DNA of 64,000 nucleotides from Pelagibacteraceae bacterium AG-422-N09. GTDB taxonomy: Bacteria > Pseudomonadota > Alphaproteobacteria > Pelagibacterales > AG-422-B15. The position numbers and the translations under genes are program-made. Position 1 is the first letter of the stretch, and each line of letters begins with the position of its first letter. The notes under the pieces were generated by a model that saw only the letters and a program-made list of their open reading frames with translations, did no database searches and was not told the origin of the DNA. Below are positions 20,555-30,502 of the stretch, one piece after another. The stretch lies in assembly GCA_003213515.1 (NCBI GenBank), contig QCMV01000006.1, forward strand, positions 28,638-92,637. Direction: 5' to 3'.

Positions 20555-21331
20555 TTAATTAACTTTTATACTTTGATTTAAACCACTTAATATTTGCTTC
20601 TCACAATGAGCTGCCAATTCTTTTCTATTCTTAAAGTTATTTACGCTCATGAGATCATGAAAAATGATATCAACTGTAATTCTACCAGATCTAAGAAAAT
20701 TTGCCATTGCTGCGACCATTGAGGTATCTCCGACCCAAGCAATGTTTCGTCTTAAATAAATTCCCATTGGAACATTATTTAACTTGGAATAACATATTGA
20801 AATTGGCTGAATATTAATTTCATTATTGTTGTCAAAAGCACACTCAAGCATAGAGGATTTAAAATTCTTGATGCCATTTCCATCTGACGTCGTCCCTTCT
20901 GGAAAAATAATGAAATTTTCTCCGGCTTTTAATTTTTTTTGAATTAAATGATTATATTCAATGATTTTATTTTTATTTTCATTATCTATAAAAAAAGTAT
21001 TACTTAATATTGCTAAGAAACCAAAAATTCCCATGTGAGATACTTCTTTCTTAGCTATAAACCTTGCATTTAGTAATGTTCCTAAACAAATTATATCAAA
21101 CCATGAAACATGGTTTGCTATATAGAGAACTCCCATATTTTTTTTGTTAAGTTTTGTTTTATTAAAATTAATATTAATACCGGTAACTATTTTTATCATT
21201 TGATAAAAATAAAGAGGATAAATCTTCTTTAACTTAAATCCAATTATGTTACAAAAAACTTGAACGGGTATTGAGAAAACTATAATTAAAAATAGAAGAA
21301 TTAAAATAAAAATAAGTCTCAAAATAGACAT
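20555..21331 (-). CDS. plsC: 1-acyl-sn-glycerol-3-phosphate acyltransferase
   Basis: PlsC-type acyltransferase that makes phosphatidic acid at the inner membrane. An N-terminal hydrophobic helix spans about residues 5-28. The catalytic HX4D motif appears as NHVSWFD, and the substrate motif as FPEGTTSDG. The gene abuts miaB and fur with no spacing. A role in other acyl transfers such as ornithine lipid synthesis cannot be excluded. Confidence 0.88.
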   Translation of the reverse strand: MSILRLIFILILLFLIIVFSIPVQVFCNIIGFKLKKIYPLYFYQMIKIVTGININFNKTKLNKKNMGVLYIANHVSWFDIICLGTLLNARFIAKKEVSHMGIFGFLAILSNTFFIDNENKNKIIEYNHLIQKKLKAGENFIIFPEGTTSDGNGIKNFKSSMLECAFDNNNEINIQPISICYSKLNNVPMGIYLRRNIAWVGDTSMVAAMANFLRSGRITVDIIFHDLMSVNNFKNRKELAAHCEKQILSGLNQSIKVN

Positions 21332-21751
21332 TTAATTATTTTTTTTTATTTTAATTCCATAAAGCTCTAACCTGTGATCAACAAGTCTGTATCCTAGAGA
21401 CTTTGCAACTGAACGTTGAATCTCTTCAATCTCTTCATTTGTGAATTCATGAATTTCTCCTGACTCAATATCTATCAAATGATCATGATGATGGTCTTCA
21501 ATGGCTTCATATCTTGATCTACCATCTTTAAATTCATGTTTTTCAATAGCACCATATTCTTCAAAAAGTTTTACAGTCCTGTAAACTGTTGCAATACTAA
21601 TATTCTTATCTTGCTCATTGGCATTTAAAAATATTTCATTTACATCAGGGTGGCCATTGGCACTCATCTCTGTGATAACATCGGCAATAATATTTCTTTG
21701 CTCTGTCATTCTTAATCCTTTATCTCTGCACATTTTTTTTACATCAATCAT
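21332..21751 (-). CDS. fur: Fur/Mur-family metal-responsive regulator
   Basis: A 139-residue Fur-superfamily repressor. The winged helix (SIATVYRTVKLFEEYGAIEK) is followed by the metal-binding histidine cluster EDHHHDHLIDI. In alphaproteobacteria the gene at this position (beside plsC and miaB) is Fur, which in some lineages responds to manganese and is called Mur. No CxxC zinc sites are seen. The sequence differs clearly from Irr at 1445. Confidence 0.88.
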   Translation of the reverse strand: MIDVKKMCRDKGLRMTEQRNIIADVITEMSANGHPDVNEIFLNANEQDKNISIATVYRTVKLFEEYGAIEKHEFKDGRSRYEAIEDHHHDHLIDIESGEIHEFTNEEIEEIQRSVAKSLGYRLVDHRLELYGIKIKKNN

Positions 21752-21760
21752 ATAAACAGC

Positions 21761-22387
21761 TCAAAAATAATTATTTATATATAATGGTTTTGGGTCAATT
21801 TTATCAATCATATTATTATCAATTATTTTTGGTAATTCGTACAAATTATAATCTATTAAATGAAAATTCGCTTTAATTTTAAGGAAACTTTTATTTTCTA
21901 GCGATTTTTTATGTAAATTAATATCACAAATATATATTGTTGCATTGTTGTACCTGAACTTTTCGTTATCAAAATTAACTAATGTAGGTTGATTAATGCT
22001 CTTTTTTCCTTTGAATGATTGAATAAAAAATTCATTATTTCTAAAGTGTAAAATTATACATTTTGTTTTCCTAATTTTACTCAGTTCCATTTTAGAATTA
22101 ATTAATTCAAATTTGGACAATCCAAATATATTTAAATTCATAGTTAATCTAAGAGCCTTGGCAAAAGTTAATGCAGATCTAATACCAGTAAAGCTTCCTG
22201 GTCCTGTAATAATGTAAATTGATTTTATTTTTTTTATATTTGTACGTGATTTTTTTAAAAATTTATCAATCTCAATAATTAATATTTCAGAAATATTTTT
22301 TTTTATTTTTAATTCTTTATTAACTAATTTACCATTATGTATTAAAGCTAATCTAAATGATTGAGTAAAATCTAAAATAAGAAACAT
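21761..22387 (-). CDS. tsaB: tRNA threonylcarbamoyladenosine biosynthesis protein TsaB
   Basis: TsaB (YeaZ) is the scaffold partner of TsaD in t6A37 synthesis on tRNAs. The actin-like ATPase fold is recognised from the N-terminal strand and the GPGSFTGIR motif near residue 63. The C-terminal half is weakly conserved and very AT-rich. The rimI acetyltransferase gene that often follows tsaB is not here. It leads the long minus-strand run to trmB. Confidence 0.88.
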   Translation of the reverse strand: MFLILDFTQSFRLALIHNGKLVNKELKIKKNISEILIIEIDKFLKKSRTNIKKIKSIYIITGPGSFTGIRSALTFAKALRLTMNLNIFGLSKFELINSKMELSKIRKTKCIILHFRNNEFFIQSFKGKKSINQPTLVNFDNEKFRYNNATIYICDINLHKKSLENKSFLKIKANFHLIDYNLYELPKIIDNNMIDKIDPKPLYINNYF

Positions 22388-22428
22388 AATATTGCTATTT
22401 TTTACATATAGACTAAAAATTAGATGAT

Positions 22429-23463
22429 ATGAATAATTTTTTTTTTAATAATTTAAGCAAAAATTATTTTTTATTTTTAATAATTTTCTCATCATATACT
22501 TTACCTGCTTTTTCTGAATCTGGTGTTTCGGTATTCATGTATCATAGATTTGGAGAAGACAAATATCCTTCAACCAATGTTAGTGAAGAGCAATTTTTTT
22601 CCCATATAGATTATATTCTTAGTAATGAAATTAAGGTAATTAAGTTAGAAAAATTGATTGAAGATCTAGATCGAAATAAAAAATTTAATGAAAAGACTGT
22701 GGCGTTTTCTGTTGATGATGCATATAGTTCATTTTATAAAATTGCTTGGCCAATTTTTAGAGACCGTGAAATTCCTGTCACTTTATTTGTGTCTACTGAG
22801 ATAATTGACGATAGAACAAACGGTTACATGACTTGGGAAGAAATCAAAACATTTGTTGATGAGGGCGGAAGTATTGGTCAACATACATCCTCACATTTAC
22901 ACATGCCATTAAATTCCATTTCAGAAATAAAAGAAGACATTTTAAATTCTCATAAAAGTTGGATTAAAAATATTGGTTACATACCTAAACTTTTTGCCTA
23001 TCCTTACGGAGAAACTAGTAATGAAGTAATTGATATACTCAAGGAGTTTGATATTTCGCACGCATTTGGTCAACACTCTGGGGTTATTTCCAGTTTTGAT
23101 AATCGATACTATTTACCTAGGTTTTCACTCAATGAAAGATTTGGAGATATTGATAGATTTGAATTTGCAGTTAATGCTTATTCTCTAAATATAAAGGATT
23201 TTTTGCCAGGAGATATGTTTTTAATCGATAACAATAAACCTTTAATTGAGTTTAGTATTTTGAATAATTTAAAAGGAAGCCCTATAGATTGTTTTTCTAA
23301 TCCTGGTGGCAAATGGGATAAGCAAGAAATAATAAATATAAAAAAAAATAGATTCCAAATAAAATTAAAAGAAGACTATTTAAGTGGAAGGGCGCGCCTG
23401 AATTGTACAACAAGGGTTGATGATATATGGTATTGGTTTGGATATCAGTTTTTAGTTAAATGA
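22429..23463 (+). CDS. Secreted polysaccharide deacetylase
   Basis: The 344-residue protein begins with a signal peptide or anchor (hydrophobic residues about 12-28, possible cleavage near AFSES). The NodB-type domain has metal ligands D97 (FSVDDAYSS), H152 and H156 (GQHTSSH), and a later FAYPYGE strand. Such enzymes remove N- or O-acetyl groups from cell-wall or extracellular polysaccharides. The last 90 residues match nothing I recognise. It converges on a Bax-like glucosaminidase with an 8-nt overlap, hinting at cell-envelope work. Substrate is unknown. Confidence 0.8.
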   Translation: MNNFFFNNLSKNYFLFLIIFSSYTLPAFSESGVSVFMYHRFGEDKYPSTNVSEEQFFSHIDYILSNEIKVIKLEKLIEDLDRNKKFNEKTVAFSVDDAYSSFYKIAWPIFRDREIPVTLFVSTEIIDDRTNGYMTWEEIKTFVDEGGSIGQHTSSHLHMPLNSISEIKEDILNSHKSWIKNIGYIPKLFAYPYGETSNEVIDILKEFDISHAFGQHSGVISSFDNRYYLPRFSLNERFGDIDRFEFAVNAYSLNIKDFLPGDMFLIDNNKPLIEFSILNNLKGSPIDCFSNPGGKWDKQEIINIKKNRFQIKLKEDYLSGRARLNCTTRVDDIWYWFGYQFLVK

Positions 23464-24424
23464 TATCAGTAATCAGTTGTAGCTGCTGATCAATGTTTAT
23501 GTTTTCAAAATCTTGAAAGTCATTTATTTCAATAATGTTTTTAATTTTATCAATATAATTATCTTCAATAGAGTAACTGGATAAAAACTCAGCTAAATAA
23601 ATACCTTTCAGAGGTATCTTATTAGAACGCAACACAAATCTATTAATACGAAACTCATTATAGTGAAAATTTGTATTTAGATTTTTCATATATGACGCTA
23701 CAGACTCACTTAAATTATTAAAAGATTTAATTTTATATTTTGCATCAGTTTCTCTTTCATTTGGAATGATACCCTCGTTAGTTTTGCCCCAAATGTACTG
23801 CCCAAAAAGCGCATTACCCTCGTATGCGAATCTGGAAGTACCCCATCCACTCTCTATAACAGCCTGAGCTAGTGCGAGCGAAACGGGTATTTCATCAACT
23901 TTTATTAGTAGAGAATCTAATGTATCGGCCTTATACTCTTCCATTAAATTATGAATCCAAATAGCTTCTTTTCGTGATATTTGGTTAATACTACTTTTGA
24001 CTAATTTTATTTTCTGGTTCAAAGATGACAGTTTACTATTCTCTTGGACTATTAACGGCAATGTAATTTTTATAAATAATTCTTTTCTATTCTTGATGGA
24101 TTTTATACTTTTTAGATCCTTAGGTAGTTGAGAAACTTTTATATTTGGAATTGACTTAGTTTCTCTGATTTGATCAATCCTAATATCGTGAATTAGTTCA
24201 TTTTGCTGCAGAGATTTTGCAGTTTTTAAATCAATTATGTAAGAAGCCTGCACATCTTTTTCAGCATAATTTAAAAGTACATCTTTCTGTATATAAGACT
24301 TTTGATAAAAGGTATTGGCGTATATCAGCGAAGTTAAAACCGATAAGACGATAAGTAAAAAAATAAAATAATATATTTTAAATAGAAACTTTATATTTTT
24401 ATCTTGAGTAATTAAAATATTCAT
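23456..24424 (-). CDS. Bax-like peptidoglycan N-acetylglucosaminidase, membrane-anchored
   Basis: One transmembrane helix lies near residues 11-34, with the rest outside the cytoplasm. The C-terminal half is a glucosaminidase/FlgJ-like domain: the catalytic Glu is in AQAVIESGWGTSRFA, followed by the ALFGQYIW strand typical of Bax proteins. The start chosen is the ATG at 24424 (322 residues), just after the nfu stop; an upstream frame reaching 24502 would overlap nfu by 65 nt. The likely role is cleaving glycan strands during growth. Confidence 0.82.
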   Translation of the reverse strand: MNILITQDKNIKFLFKIYYFIFLLIVLSVLTSLIYANTFYQKSYIQKDVLLNYAEKDVQASYIIDLKTAKSLQQNELIHDIRIDQIRETKSIPNIKVSQLPKDLKSIKSIKNRKELFIKITLPLIVQENSKLSSLNQKIKLVKSSINQISRKEAIWIHNLMEEYKADTLDSLLIKVDEIPVSLALAQAVIESGWGTSRFAYEGNALFGQYIWGKTNEGIIPNERETDAKYKIKSFNNLSESVASYMKNLNTNFHYNEFRINRFVLRSNKIPLKGIYLAEFLSSYSIEDNYIDKIKNIIEINDFQDFENINIDQQLQLITDII

Positions 24425-24437
24425 ATCGAGTTTTCTT

Positions 24438-25001
24438 CTATAGTACCTGCTCAACTTTTTTGACTTCAGGAACATTATGTTTAAGCATATTTTCGATACC
24501 ATTTTTCAATGTAACAGTTGCACTTGGACAACCTGCGCAACTCCCTTTTAAGGAAAGATAAGCTGTGCCACTTTCATATTTTATAAATTTTACATCTCCA
24601 CCATCTTGCATAATTGCTGGTCTGATCTTTGATAATAATATACTATTGATCATATTAACCACTTTAAGGTCATCGTCATGAAACTGTATAGTATCTAATT
24701 CATTACGGTCGTCGTCTTTTTTATTAATAGCTGGGAGGCCAGAATTAAGATGATTAGAAATTACATGTAATATTGAAGCCTTAAGTTGATCCCAGGTATA
24801 ATCATCTTTATTAATTGAGATACAATTTTTGTTAAATAATATATTTTCAATCCCTTTTATTTTGAAAAGTTCGTCTGCTAGTATTGAGTTTCTGTTTTCT
24901 TGAGATTTATTGAATTCAACTGGTTTTTCACAAAGCTCATGATCAGTAAGGATGAACTTTAATGAATTTGGATTTGGAGTTGATTCGGTCTGTATGAACA
25001 T
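24438..25001 (-). CDS. Nfu-type Fe-S cluster scaffold/carrier
   Basis: The 187-residue protein has an N-terminal Nfu domain (starting MFIQTESTPNPNSLKF) and a C-terminal NifU-like domain with the cluster-binding C155-x-x-C158 in GSCAGCPS. Proteins of this build carry 4Fe-4S clusters to targets such as lipoate synthase and aconitase. It has its own 87-nt upstream gap, where the minus-strand promoter is expected, and the Bax-like gene follows directly. Confidence 0.92.
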   Translation of the reverse strand: MFIQTESTPNPNSLKFILTDHELCEKPVEFNKSQENRNSILADELFKIKGIENILFNKNCISINKDDYTWDQLKASILHVISNHLNSGLPAINKKDDDRNELDTIQFHDDDLKVVNMINSILLSKIRPAIMQDGGDVKFIKYESGTAYLSLKGSCAGCPSATVTLKNGIENMLKHNVPEVKKVEQVL

Positions 25002-25088
25002 AATGTTTCTAAAGTTATATAGATAGATTCATAAATTTTTAAAGTTTTGATACAGTTATTTATTAAGTTACTGAAATTAAATTGGTTT

Positions 25089-25565
25089 TTAATCTGATCG
25101 AGATGCTAAATCATCTATTAGCTCGTCTGAAAGTCCTTGTGGAATTATAACAATAGGCACAGGTAATTTTCCAGATTTTTGTCCTGCCAAAAGTGATACA
25201 AGTGGTCCAGGCTGATCTGACTCAGCCGCAGCTAGAACAAGAAATCTAATTGCGTTGTCCTCTTCTAGTGTCTCTATGATTTTTTCACTTGTGGTTCCCT
25301 CTTTTATCATAAGCTCAGGTACAATATTAGTTAGATCATTAATTACTTTAGACCACTTTTGAAGTTTTTCTTGTGCTTTCTCTCTTGCTTCTTGAAGTAT
25401 TATATCTTCTATTGACTGCCATTGTTGAGGATCAAATTGCTCTATGACGTTTAACAATGTTACTCCTCCCTTTGTACTCTGCGCACGCTTAGCAGCAAAC
25501 CTGATCGCAACATTCAACTCTGCAGAGTCATCAACTATTACTAAAAATTTTGATCTATGCTTCAT
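25089..25565 (-). CDS. Universal stress protein (UspA family)
   Basis: A 158-residue single-domain Usp protein with the N-terminal FLVIVDDSAELNVAIRFA strand-helix. The C-terminal nucleotide loop is GPLVSLLAGQKSGKLPVPIVI. The start overlaps the end of trpS by 11 nt. The usp gene beside trpS and nfu is usual in alphaproteobacteria. The function is a general stress response; the ligand is unknown. Confidence 0.88.
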   Translation of the reverse strand: MKHRSKFLVIVDDSAELNVAIRFAAKRAQSTKGGVTLLNVIEQFDPQQWQSIEDIILQEAREKAQEKLQKWSKVINDLTNIVPELMIKEGTTSEKIIETLEEDNAIRFLVLAAAESDQPGPLVSLLAGQKSGKLPVPIVIIPQGLSDELIDDLASRSD

Positions 25566-26577
25566 TTCTGTGTAGTCCTACAATGTCATATACATCATTA
25601 ATTGTTTTTCGCGCAACTTGATTTGCTTTATTTTGACCATCTAACAAGATTTCTGAAAGATAGCCTATGTCTTGCATCAGTTTTTTAATTTCTGTTGTTA
25701 TTGGATTTAGTCGTTCTATCAACACATCTGATAAATCAGACTTAAATTTTGAAAAATTTTGACCTTCATATTGTTCAACTAGCTTATGTTTTTCAATTTC
25801 AGAAAAACCTGAATAGATATTAAGCAAGTTATTAACTTCTGCTAATTTTTGTACTTCCTCAATTTTTCCTGGCATCACTGAATCTGCAGTTTTTGCTTTT
25901 TTTATCTTTTTTATAATTTCATCACTCTCATCTAAAAGACTAATGCGTGAGTATTCAGATAGATCTGATTTACTCATTTTTTGATTTCCATCTTTAAGAG
26001 ACATAATTCTCGAAATATTCTTATTTATAATTGGCTCAGGAATGGGAAAAAAATCCTCACGATTAAAATCGCGATTAAATTTCTGTGCAATATCTCTAGT
26101 GAGTTCAAGATGCTGCTTTTGATCGTCTCCAACTGGAACATGTGTTGCTTTATAAACTAGTATGTCAGCAGCCATTAAATTAGGATAAATAAATAGACCT
26201 GAACTAGCATTCTCTTTATCTTTCCCAGCTTTGTCTTTGAACTGTGTCATTCGATTCAACCATCCCATTCTTGTAACGCAATTAAATATCCAAGCTAGCT
26301 CTGAATGAGCGGATACACTGCTTTGATTAAATATTACACTATTCTTTGGATCTATACCGGACGCTATGTAAGTTGCTGCAACTTCTAAAGTATTTCTTTT
26401 TAAAACCTTAGGGTCTTGTTTTACAGTTATCGCATGTAAATCAACTATACAAAAAAAACAATTATAGTTATTTTGCATGTTCACAAAGTTTTTAATTGCT
26501 CCAAGATAATTACCTATATGAAGATCGCCTGATGGTTGAACACCTGATAAAACTGTATTGTTATTAATTTTACTCAT
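25555..26577 (-). CDS. trpS: Tryptophanyl-tRNA synthetase
   Basis: Class I aminoacyl-tRNA synthetase charging tRNA-Trp. The HIGH motif appears as DLHIGNYLG near residue 22 and the KMSKS motif as KMSKSD near residue 200. Length is 340 residues. It overlaps murJ by 4 nt upstream and usp by 11 nt downstream. Confidence 0.97.
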   Translation of the reverse strand: MSKINNNTVLSGVQPSGDLHIGNYLGAIKNFVNMQNNYNCFFCIVDLHAITVKQDPKVLKRNTLEVAATYIASGIDPKNSVIFNQSSVSAHSELAWIFNCVTRMGWLNRMTQFKDKAGKDKENASSGLFIYPNLMAADILVYKATHVPVGDDQKQHLELTRDIAQKFNRDFNREDFFPIPEPIINKNISRIMSLKDGNQKMSKSDLSEYSRISLLDESDEIIKKIKKAKTADSVMPGKIEEVQKLAEVNNLLNIYSGFSEIEKHKLVEQYEGQNFSKFKSDLSDVLIERLNPITTEIKKLMQDIGYLSEILLDGQNKANQVARKTINDVYDIVGLHRNEA

Positions 26578-28112
26578 TTTTGTAAAATCTTTTTAATTTC
26601 AGAATATTTAAACGGCTTGTAAAATGAAATTAGAATAAAATAAAGCAATATTGAAGAAAGTACTGAAAATAAAAGGAATATAATTTCATAGCCTTGAAGA
26701 AAATTAAATAGAATTTCCAAATAGTTTTCTAAAAAAACTAAATACAAATACATGATTAAGGAGACAATAATAATAATTATGCCAGGAAAGATGATTCTAC
26801 TACTAATTTGATAATAATTATTTTTATACAAGCTATAATTCATTAATAAAACGCTTATCCATGCTGATATACTAGTAGCTATCGGAATTCCGATAAAACC
26901 TAAATTGACAAATAAGACTAAACTTAACGTTGTATTTATAACTAAATTTATTGCAGTAATATACAATGTAGGTCTTGCATTTTCATATGCAAAAAATATT
27001 GGTGTATAAATTTTCATTAGAATAAATGCTACAAGACCTAAAGAATATAATTTGAGAGCTTTAGAAGTAAATAATGATGAGTTTTCGTTAAATTCACCTC
27101 TTTCGAAAAGTACAGCTATAATTTGCTCTGAAAGTGCAAAAATTCCTACAGATGCAGGAACCGCGAGCAGCAATGAGTAAACTAATGTTTGTTCTATCGT
27201 TTCATGGATTTTTTCAAAACTTTCTGATCTTATCTTACTTGAAATTGAGGGTAGCATAGCAACACCAATTGCTATGCCAATAAGGGCAAGAGGCAATTGA
27301 TAAATGCGATCAGCATAATAAAGGTATGAAATAGCACCACTCTCATAAGAGGCAATGATTGTTCCAATTAAAATATTTATCTGCAACAACCCAGATGAAA
27401 AAAAGCTTGCTATAAACAACTTTATAAAACGCTTAACGTAACTATCGAATATTTTTCTAGTAAAGAAAAAAAATATTTTTTCTCTAGCTAGAGCAATAAT
27501 AAGAAATATGATCTGTAACAGACCAGCAATAATAACACTCCATGATAAGAATGTTAAAAAATCACCCGCTGTGTAAGCTGCAGTGATCAATGCTATTATC
27601 AATGTTATATTTAATATTATTGGAAGAGCTGCTGACAATGCAAACTTGTTATGTGAATTAAGAATTGATGAACAAATTGATGAGATACTTATTAAAATTA
27701 AAAAAGGAAAAATAATTCTTGAAACTGCAACTAGCTCATTAAATTTTTCATTATCGTTTGTAAATCCAGGGGCTAAAATCGCAACAAAGGATGGCATAAA
27801 AACTTCAATTATTAAAACTAACAGAGATGAGGCTGCTAAAAAAATCAGAAAAATACTACCTGAAAATTTTTTTGATTCATGCCTTAGATTATCTTTAATC
27901 AATTTAGTATAGATGGGTACGAACGCTGAGTTCAGTGCTCCTTCCGAAAAAATTCTTCGAAACGTATTTGGTAGCCTAAAAGCAACAAAGAAAATATCAG
28001 CTATTACTCCTGTACCTAAAAAGTTAGCAAATATTATGTCTCTTAAAAAACCAAAAACTCTACTAATCGATGTAAATAAAGAGTAAATAAGTGAGGACCT
28101 TATAACGTTCAT
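26574..28112 (-). CDS. murJ: Lipid II flippase MurJ (MviN)
   Basis: MurJ flips lipid II across the inner membrane for peptidoglycan synthesis. The 512-residue protein is hydrophobic throughout with about 14 membrane segments. The N-terminal signature SRVFGFLRDIIFANFLGTG and the RIFSEGALNSAFVPIY loop are diagnostic of the MVF family. It heads the murJ-trpS-usp set, with the promoter expected in the 122-nt gap shared with maeB. Confidence 0.95.
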   Translation of the reverse strand: MNVIRSSLIYSLFTSISRVFGFLRDIIFANFLGTGVIADIFFVAFRLPNTFRRIFSEGALNSAFVPIYTKLIKDNLRHESKKFSGSIFLIFLAASSLLVLIIEVFMPSFVAILAPGFTNDNEKFNELVAVSRIIFPFLILISISSICSSILNSHNKFALSAALPIILNITLIIALITAAYTAGDFLTFLSWSVIIAGLLQIIFLIIALAREKIFFFFTRKIFDSYVKRFIKLFIASFFSSGLLQINILIGTIIASYESGAISYLYYADRIYQLPLALIGIAIGVAMLPSISSKIRSESFEKIHETIEQTLVYSLLLAVPASVGIFALSEQIIAVLFERGEFNENSSLFTSKALKLYSLGLVAFILMKIYTPIFFAYENARPTLYITAINLVINTTLSLVLFVNLGFIGIPIATSISAWISVLLMNYSLYKNNYYQISSRIIFPGIIIIIVSLIMYLYLVFLENYLEILFNFLQGYEIIFLLFSVLSSILLYFILISFYKPFKYSEIKKILQK

Positions 28113-28189
28113 ATAAACATTGTTTATTAATCTATTTTGATTTAAATAACTTCAAAAATAAAGGTTCATTCAATATATATCTTTTGAAA

Positions 28190-28217
28190 TTGAAAAGCAG
28201 GTAAAAACCTATATAAA
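28190..28217 (+). promoter_or_regulatory. Candidate promoter for the malic enzyme gene
   Basis: TTGAAA (28190-28195) and TATAAA (28212-28217) are 16 nt apart, in the gap between divergent murJ and maeB. The predicted start near 28224 would leave a leader of only about 11 nt. This is a pattern match in AT-rich sequence. Confidence 0.4.
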
Positions 28218-28234
28218 TTCCAAAAAAAGAAAAT

Positions 28235-30502
28235 ATGACAAAAAAAGATAGAGAAGAGCATTTCAGCGAAAAAGAAGCGTTAGTGTTTCATACCCAAGGC
28301 AAGCCAGGCAAAATAGAAATTAAAGCTACGAAACCTTTAGAAACACAAAGAGACCTTTCATTAGCCTACTCACCTGGTGTTGCGGCTCCTGTGAATGCTA
28401 TAGCAGAAGATATAAGCACAGTTTACGACTATACAAGTAAAGGTAATATAGTTGCAGTAATATCAAATGGAACTGCGATATTAGGGCTTGGAAATTTAGG
28501 AGCTCATGCATCAAAACCAGTTATGGAGGGAAAATCTGTTTTATTTAAAAGATTTTCAGATATCGACTCAATTGATTTAGAAATTGATACGGAGGATGCT
28601 GATAAATTTATTAACTCTGTAAAGTATTTAGGACCATCTTTTGGAGGAATAAATCTGGAAGACATTAAAGCTCCTGAATGTTTTATAATTGAAGATTCAC
28701 TAAGAGAACAAATGGATATACCTATTTTCCATGATGATCAACATGGAACAGCAATTATATCTGCTGCAGCGCTTATAAATGCAATGGATCTTACAGGAAA
28801 AAAAATTAATGAAGCCAAAATTGTTGTTAATGGAGCAGGTGCTGCAGGTATTGCATGTCTGGAGCTCTTAAAAGCAATGGGTATGCCAAATGAAAATGCA
28901 ATATTGTGTGATACCAAAGGAGTTATTCATACTGAAAGAAAAGAAAATATGAACCAATGGAAATCCGCACACGCAGTAAAAACAAAGTGCAGAACTCTTG
29001 AAGATGCATTAAACGGAGCTGATATATTTTTTGGTCTCTCAATTGGTAATATCATTAGTCAAAAAATGGTTTTATCTATGGCAGAAAAACCAATTATTTT
29101 TGCAATGGCTAACCCTGAACCTGAAATATTGCCTGAAAAGATTAAAGAATGCAGAAAAGATGCGATTATTGCTACAGGAAGATCAGATTATCCTAATCAG
29201 GTTAATAATGTCTTAGGATTCCCCTATATATTTAGAGGTGCATTAGATGTAAGGGCAAAAACAATTAATCTTGAAATGAAGATTGCTGCAGCTAAAGCAA
29301 TAGCTGATCTAGCCAAGGAAGATGTACCAGATGAGGTAGCCAATGCTTATCCTGGGAAAAGACCTCAATACGGTCCAGATTATATTATCCCTTCTCCCTT
29401 TGATCCAAGACTTATTAGTAAGGTTCCTCCGGCAGTTGCTAAAGCAGCAATGGATACTGGTGTTGCAAGGAAAGCAATTGTTGATATTGAAAATTATTCG
29501 AGTGAATTATCTGCTAGGCTCAATCCTTCTGCAGGTCTTCTACAAAAAGTTTTTCAAGAAGTAAAAGAAAATCCAAAAAGAGTAATTTTTACTGAAGGTG
29601 AAGAAGAGGACATGATCAGAGCTGCAGTAATTTTTCATAATAATAGAATGGGTACTCCGATATTAATCGGAAGAGATGATGTCATAAAAGACAAAATGCA
29701 GGAAATGGGATTAGATTTTTTTGATCAAATGGAAATTCACAGCACTAGGAATAAATCTGAACACGATAGGTATGCCGATCATATCTATCATCGTTTACAA
29801 AGAAAAGGATTTTTAAAAAAGGATTGTTTAGATCTACTAAATCAGGAAAGAAATGTTTTCGCAGCATGTATGGTATCTTTAAAGGAAGCTGATGCAATGG
29901 TTTGTGGTTTAACAAGAAGCTATGCTGCATCATTAGAAAGTATTGAATATGTTCTTGATCCAATACCTAATAAAACCATTCTTGGCCTGACTGTGATGTT
30001 ATGTAATGGAAGAACTATTTTTGTCGCTGACTCAAATGTACATGATATGCCTAACGCTTCACAATTAGCAAATATTACGCAAGAAAGTGCTGAAGTAGTG
30101 AGAGAAATATTTGGTATTGAACCGAGAGCTGCGCTTGTTTCATACTCAAACTTTGGTAAACCATTTACTGAAAGGTCAGTATATATGAGAGATGCAAAAA
30201 AAATTCTTGATGAAAGAAATGTTGATTTTGAATACGACGGAGAAATGGGCGCTAATACTGCACTGAATGAAAATTTAATGAGTCTTTATCCATTTTGTAA
30301 ATTATCTGGCCCTGCAAACTTATTAATTATGCCAGCTATACACAGTGCAAGCATATCGACTAAGATGCTTCAGGAATTAGGAGGGGGTACACTAGTTGGA
30401 CCATACTTGGTTGGCTTTAAGGAAAGTATACAAATCGCTCCTTTAGGAGCAAATGTTGCTGACATTGTTAATTTAGCTGCATTATCAGCCTTTAAAAGTT
30501 AG
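28235..30502 (+). CDS. maeB: NADP-dependent malic enzyme with phosphotransacetylase-like domain
   Basis: The enzyme decarboxylates malate to pyruvate with reduction of NADP. Residues 1 to about 430 are the malic enzyme, with LSLAYSPGVAAPV near residue 42, the FSDIDS segment, the FHDDQHGTA metal site and the NGAGAAGIA Rossmann loop. Residues from about 430 to 755 form a phosphotransacetylase-like domain that in characterised relatives binds acetyl-CoA as an allosteric effector. The full 755-residue length is normal. Its stop overlaps the convergent esterase gene by 4 nt. Confidence 0.94.
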   Translation: MTKKDREEHFSEKEALVFHTQGKPGKIEIKATKPLETQRDLSLAYSPGVAAPVNAIAEDISTVYDYTSKGNIVAVISNGTAILGLGNLGAHASKPVMEGKSVLFKRFSDIDSIDLEIDTEDADKFINSVKYLGPSFGGINLEDIKAPECFIIEDSLREQMDIPIFHDDQHGTAIISAAALINAMDLTGKKINEAKIVVNGAGAAGIACLELLKAMGMPNENAILCDTKGVIHTERKENMNQWKSAHAVKTKCRTLEDALNGADIFFGLSIGNIISQKMVLSMAEKPIIFAMANPEPEILPEKIKECRKDAIIATGRSDYPNQVNNVLGFPYIFRGALDVRAKTINLEMKIAAAKAIADLAKEDVPDEVANAYPGKRPQYGPDYIIPSPFDPRLISKVPPAVAKAAMDTGVARKAIVDIENYSSELSARLNPSAGLLQKVFQEVKENPKRVIFTEGEEEDMIRAAVIFHNNRMGTPILIGRDDVIKDKMQEMGLDFFDQMEIHSTRNKSEHDRYADHIYHRLQRKGFLKKDCLDLLNQERNVFAACMVSLKEADAMVCGLTRSYAASLESIEYVLDPIPNKTILGLTVMLCNGRTIFVADSNVHDMPNASQLANITQESAEVVREIFGIEPRAALVSYSNFGKPFTERSVYMRDAKKILDERNVDFEYDGEMGANTALNENLMSLYPFCKLSGPANLLIMPAIHSASISTKMLQELGGGTLVGPYLVGFKESIQIAPLGANVADIVNLAALSAFKS

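Noticed and set aside
24425..24502. Longer start for the Bax-like protein
   Set aside because: It would overlap nfu by 65 nt and put charged residues before the membrane helix; the ATG at 24424 is cleaner.
25002..25020. Half of an Irr-box-like site upstream of nfu
   Set aside because: Only one half-site resembling TTTAGAA is present, with no second arm, and such 7-mers are common in AT-rich sequence.
28199..28210. Small hairpin AGGT...ACCT upstream of maeB
   Set aside because: The stem is only 4 bp, lacks a U-tract and falls inside the candidate promoter spacer.
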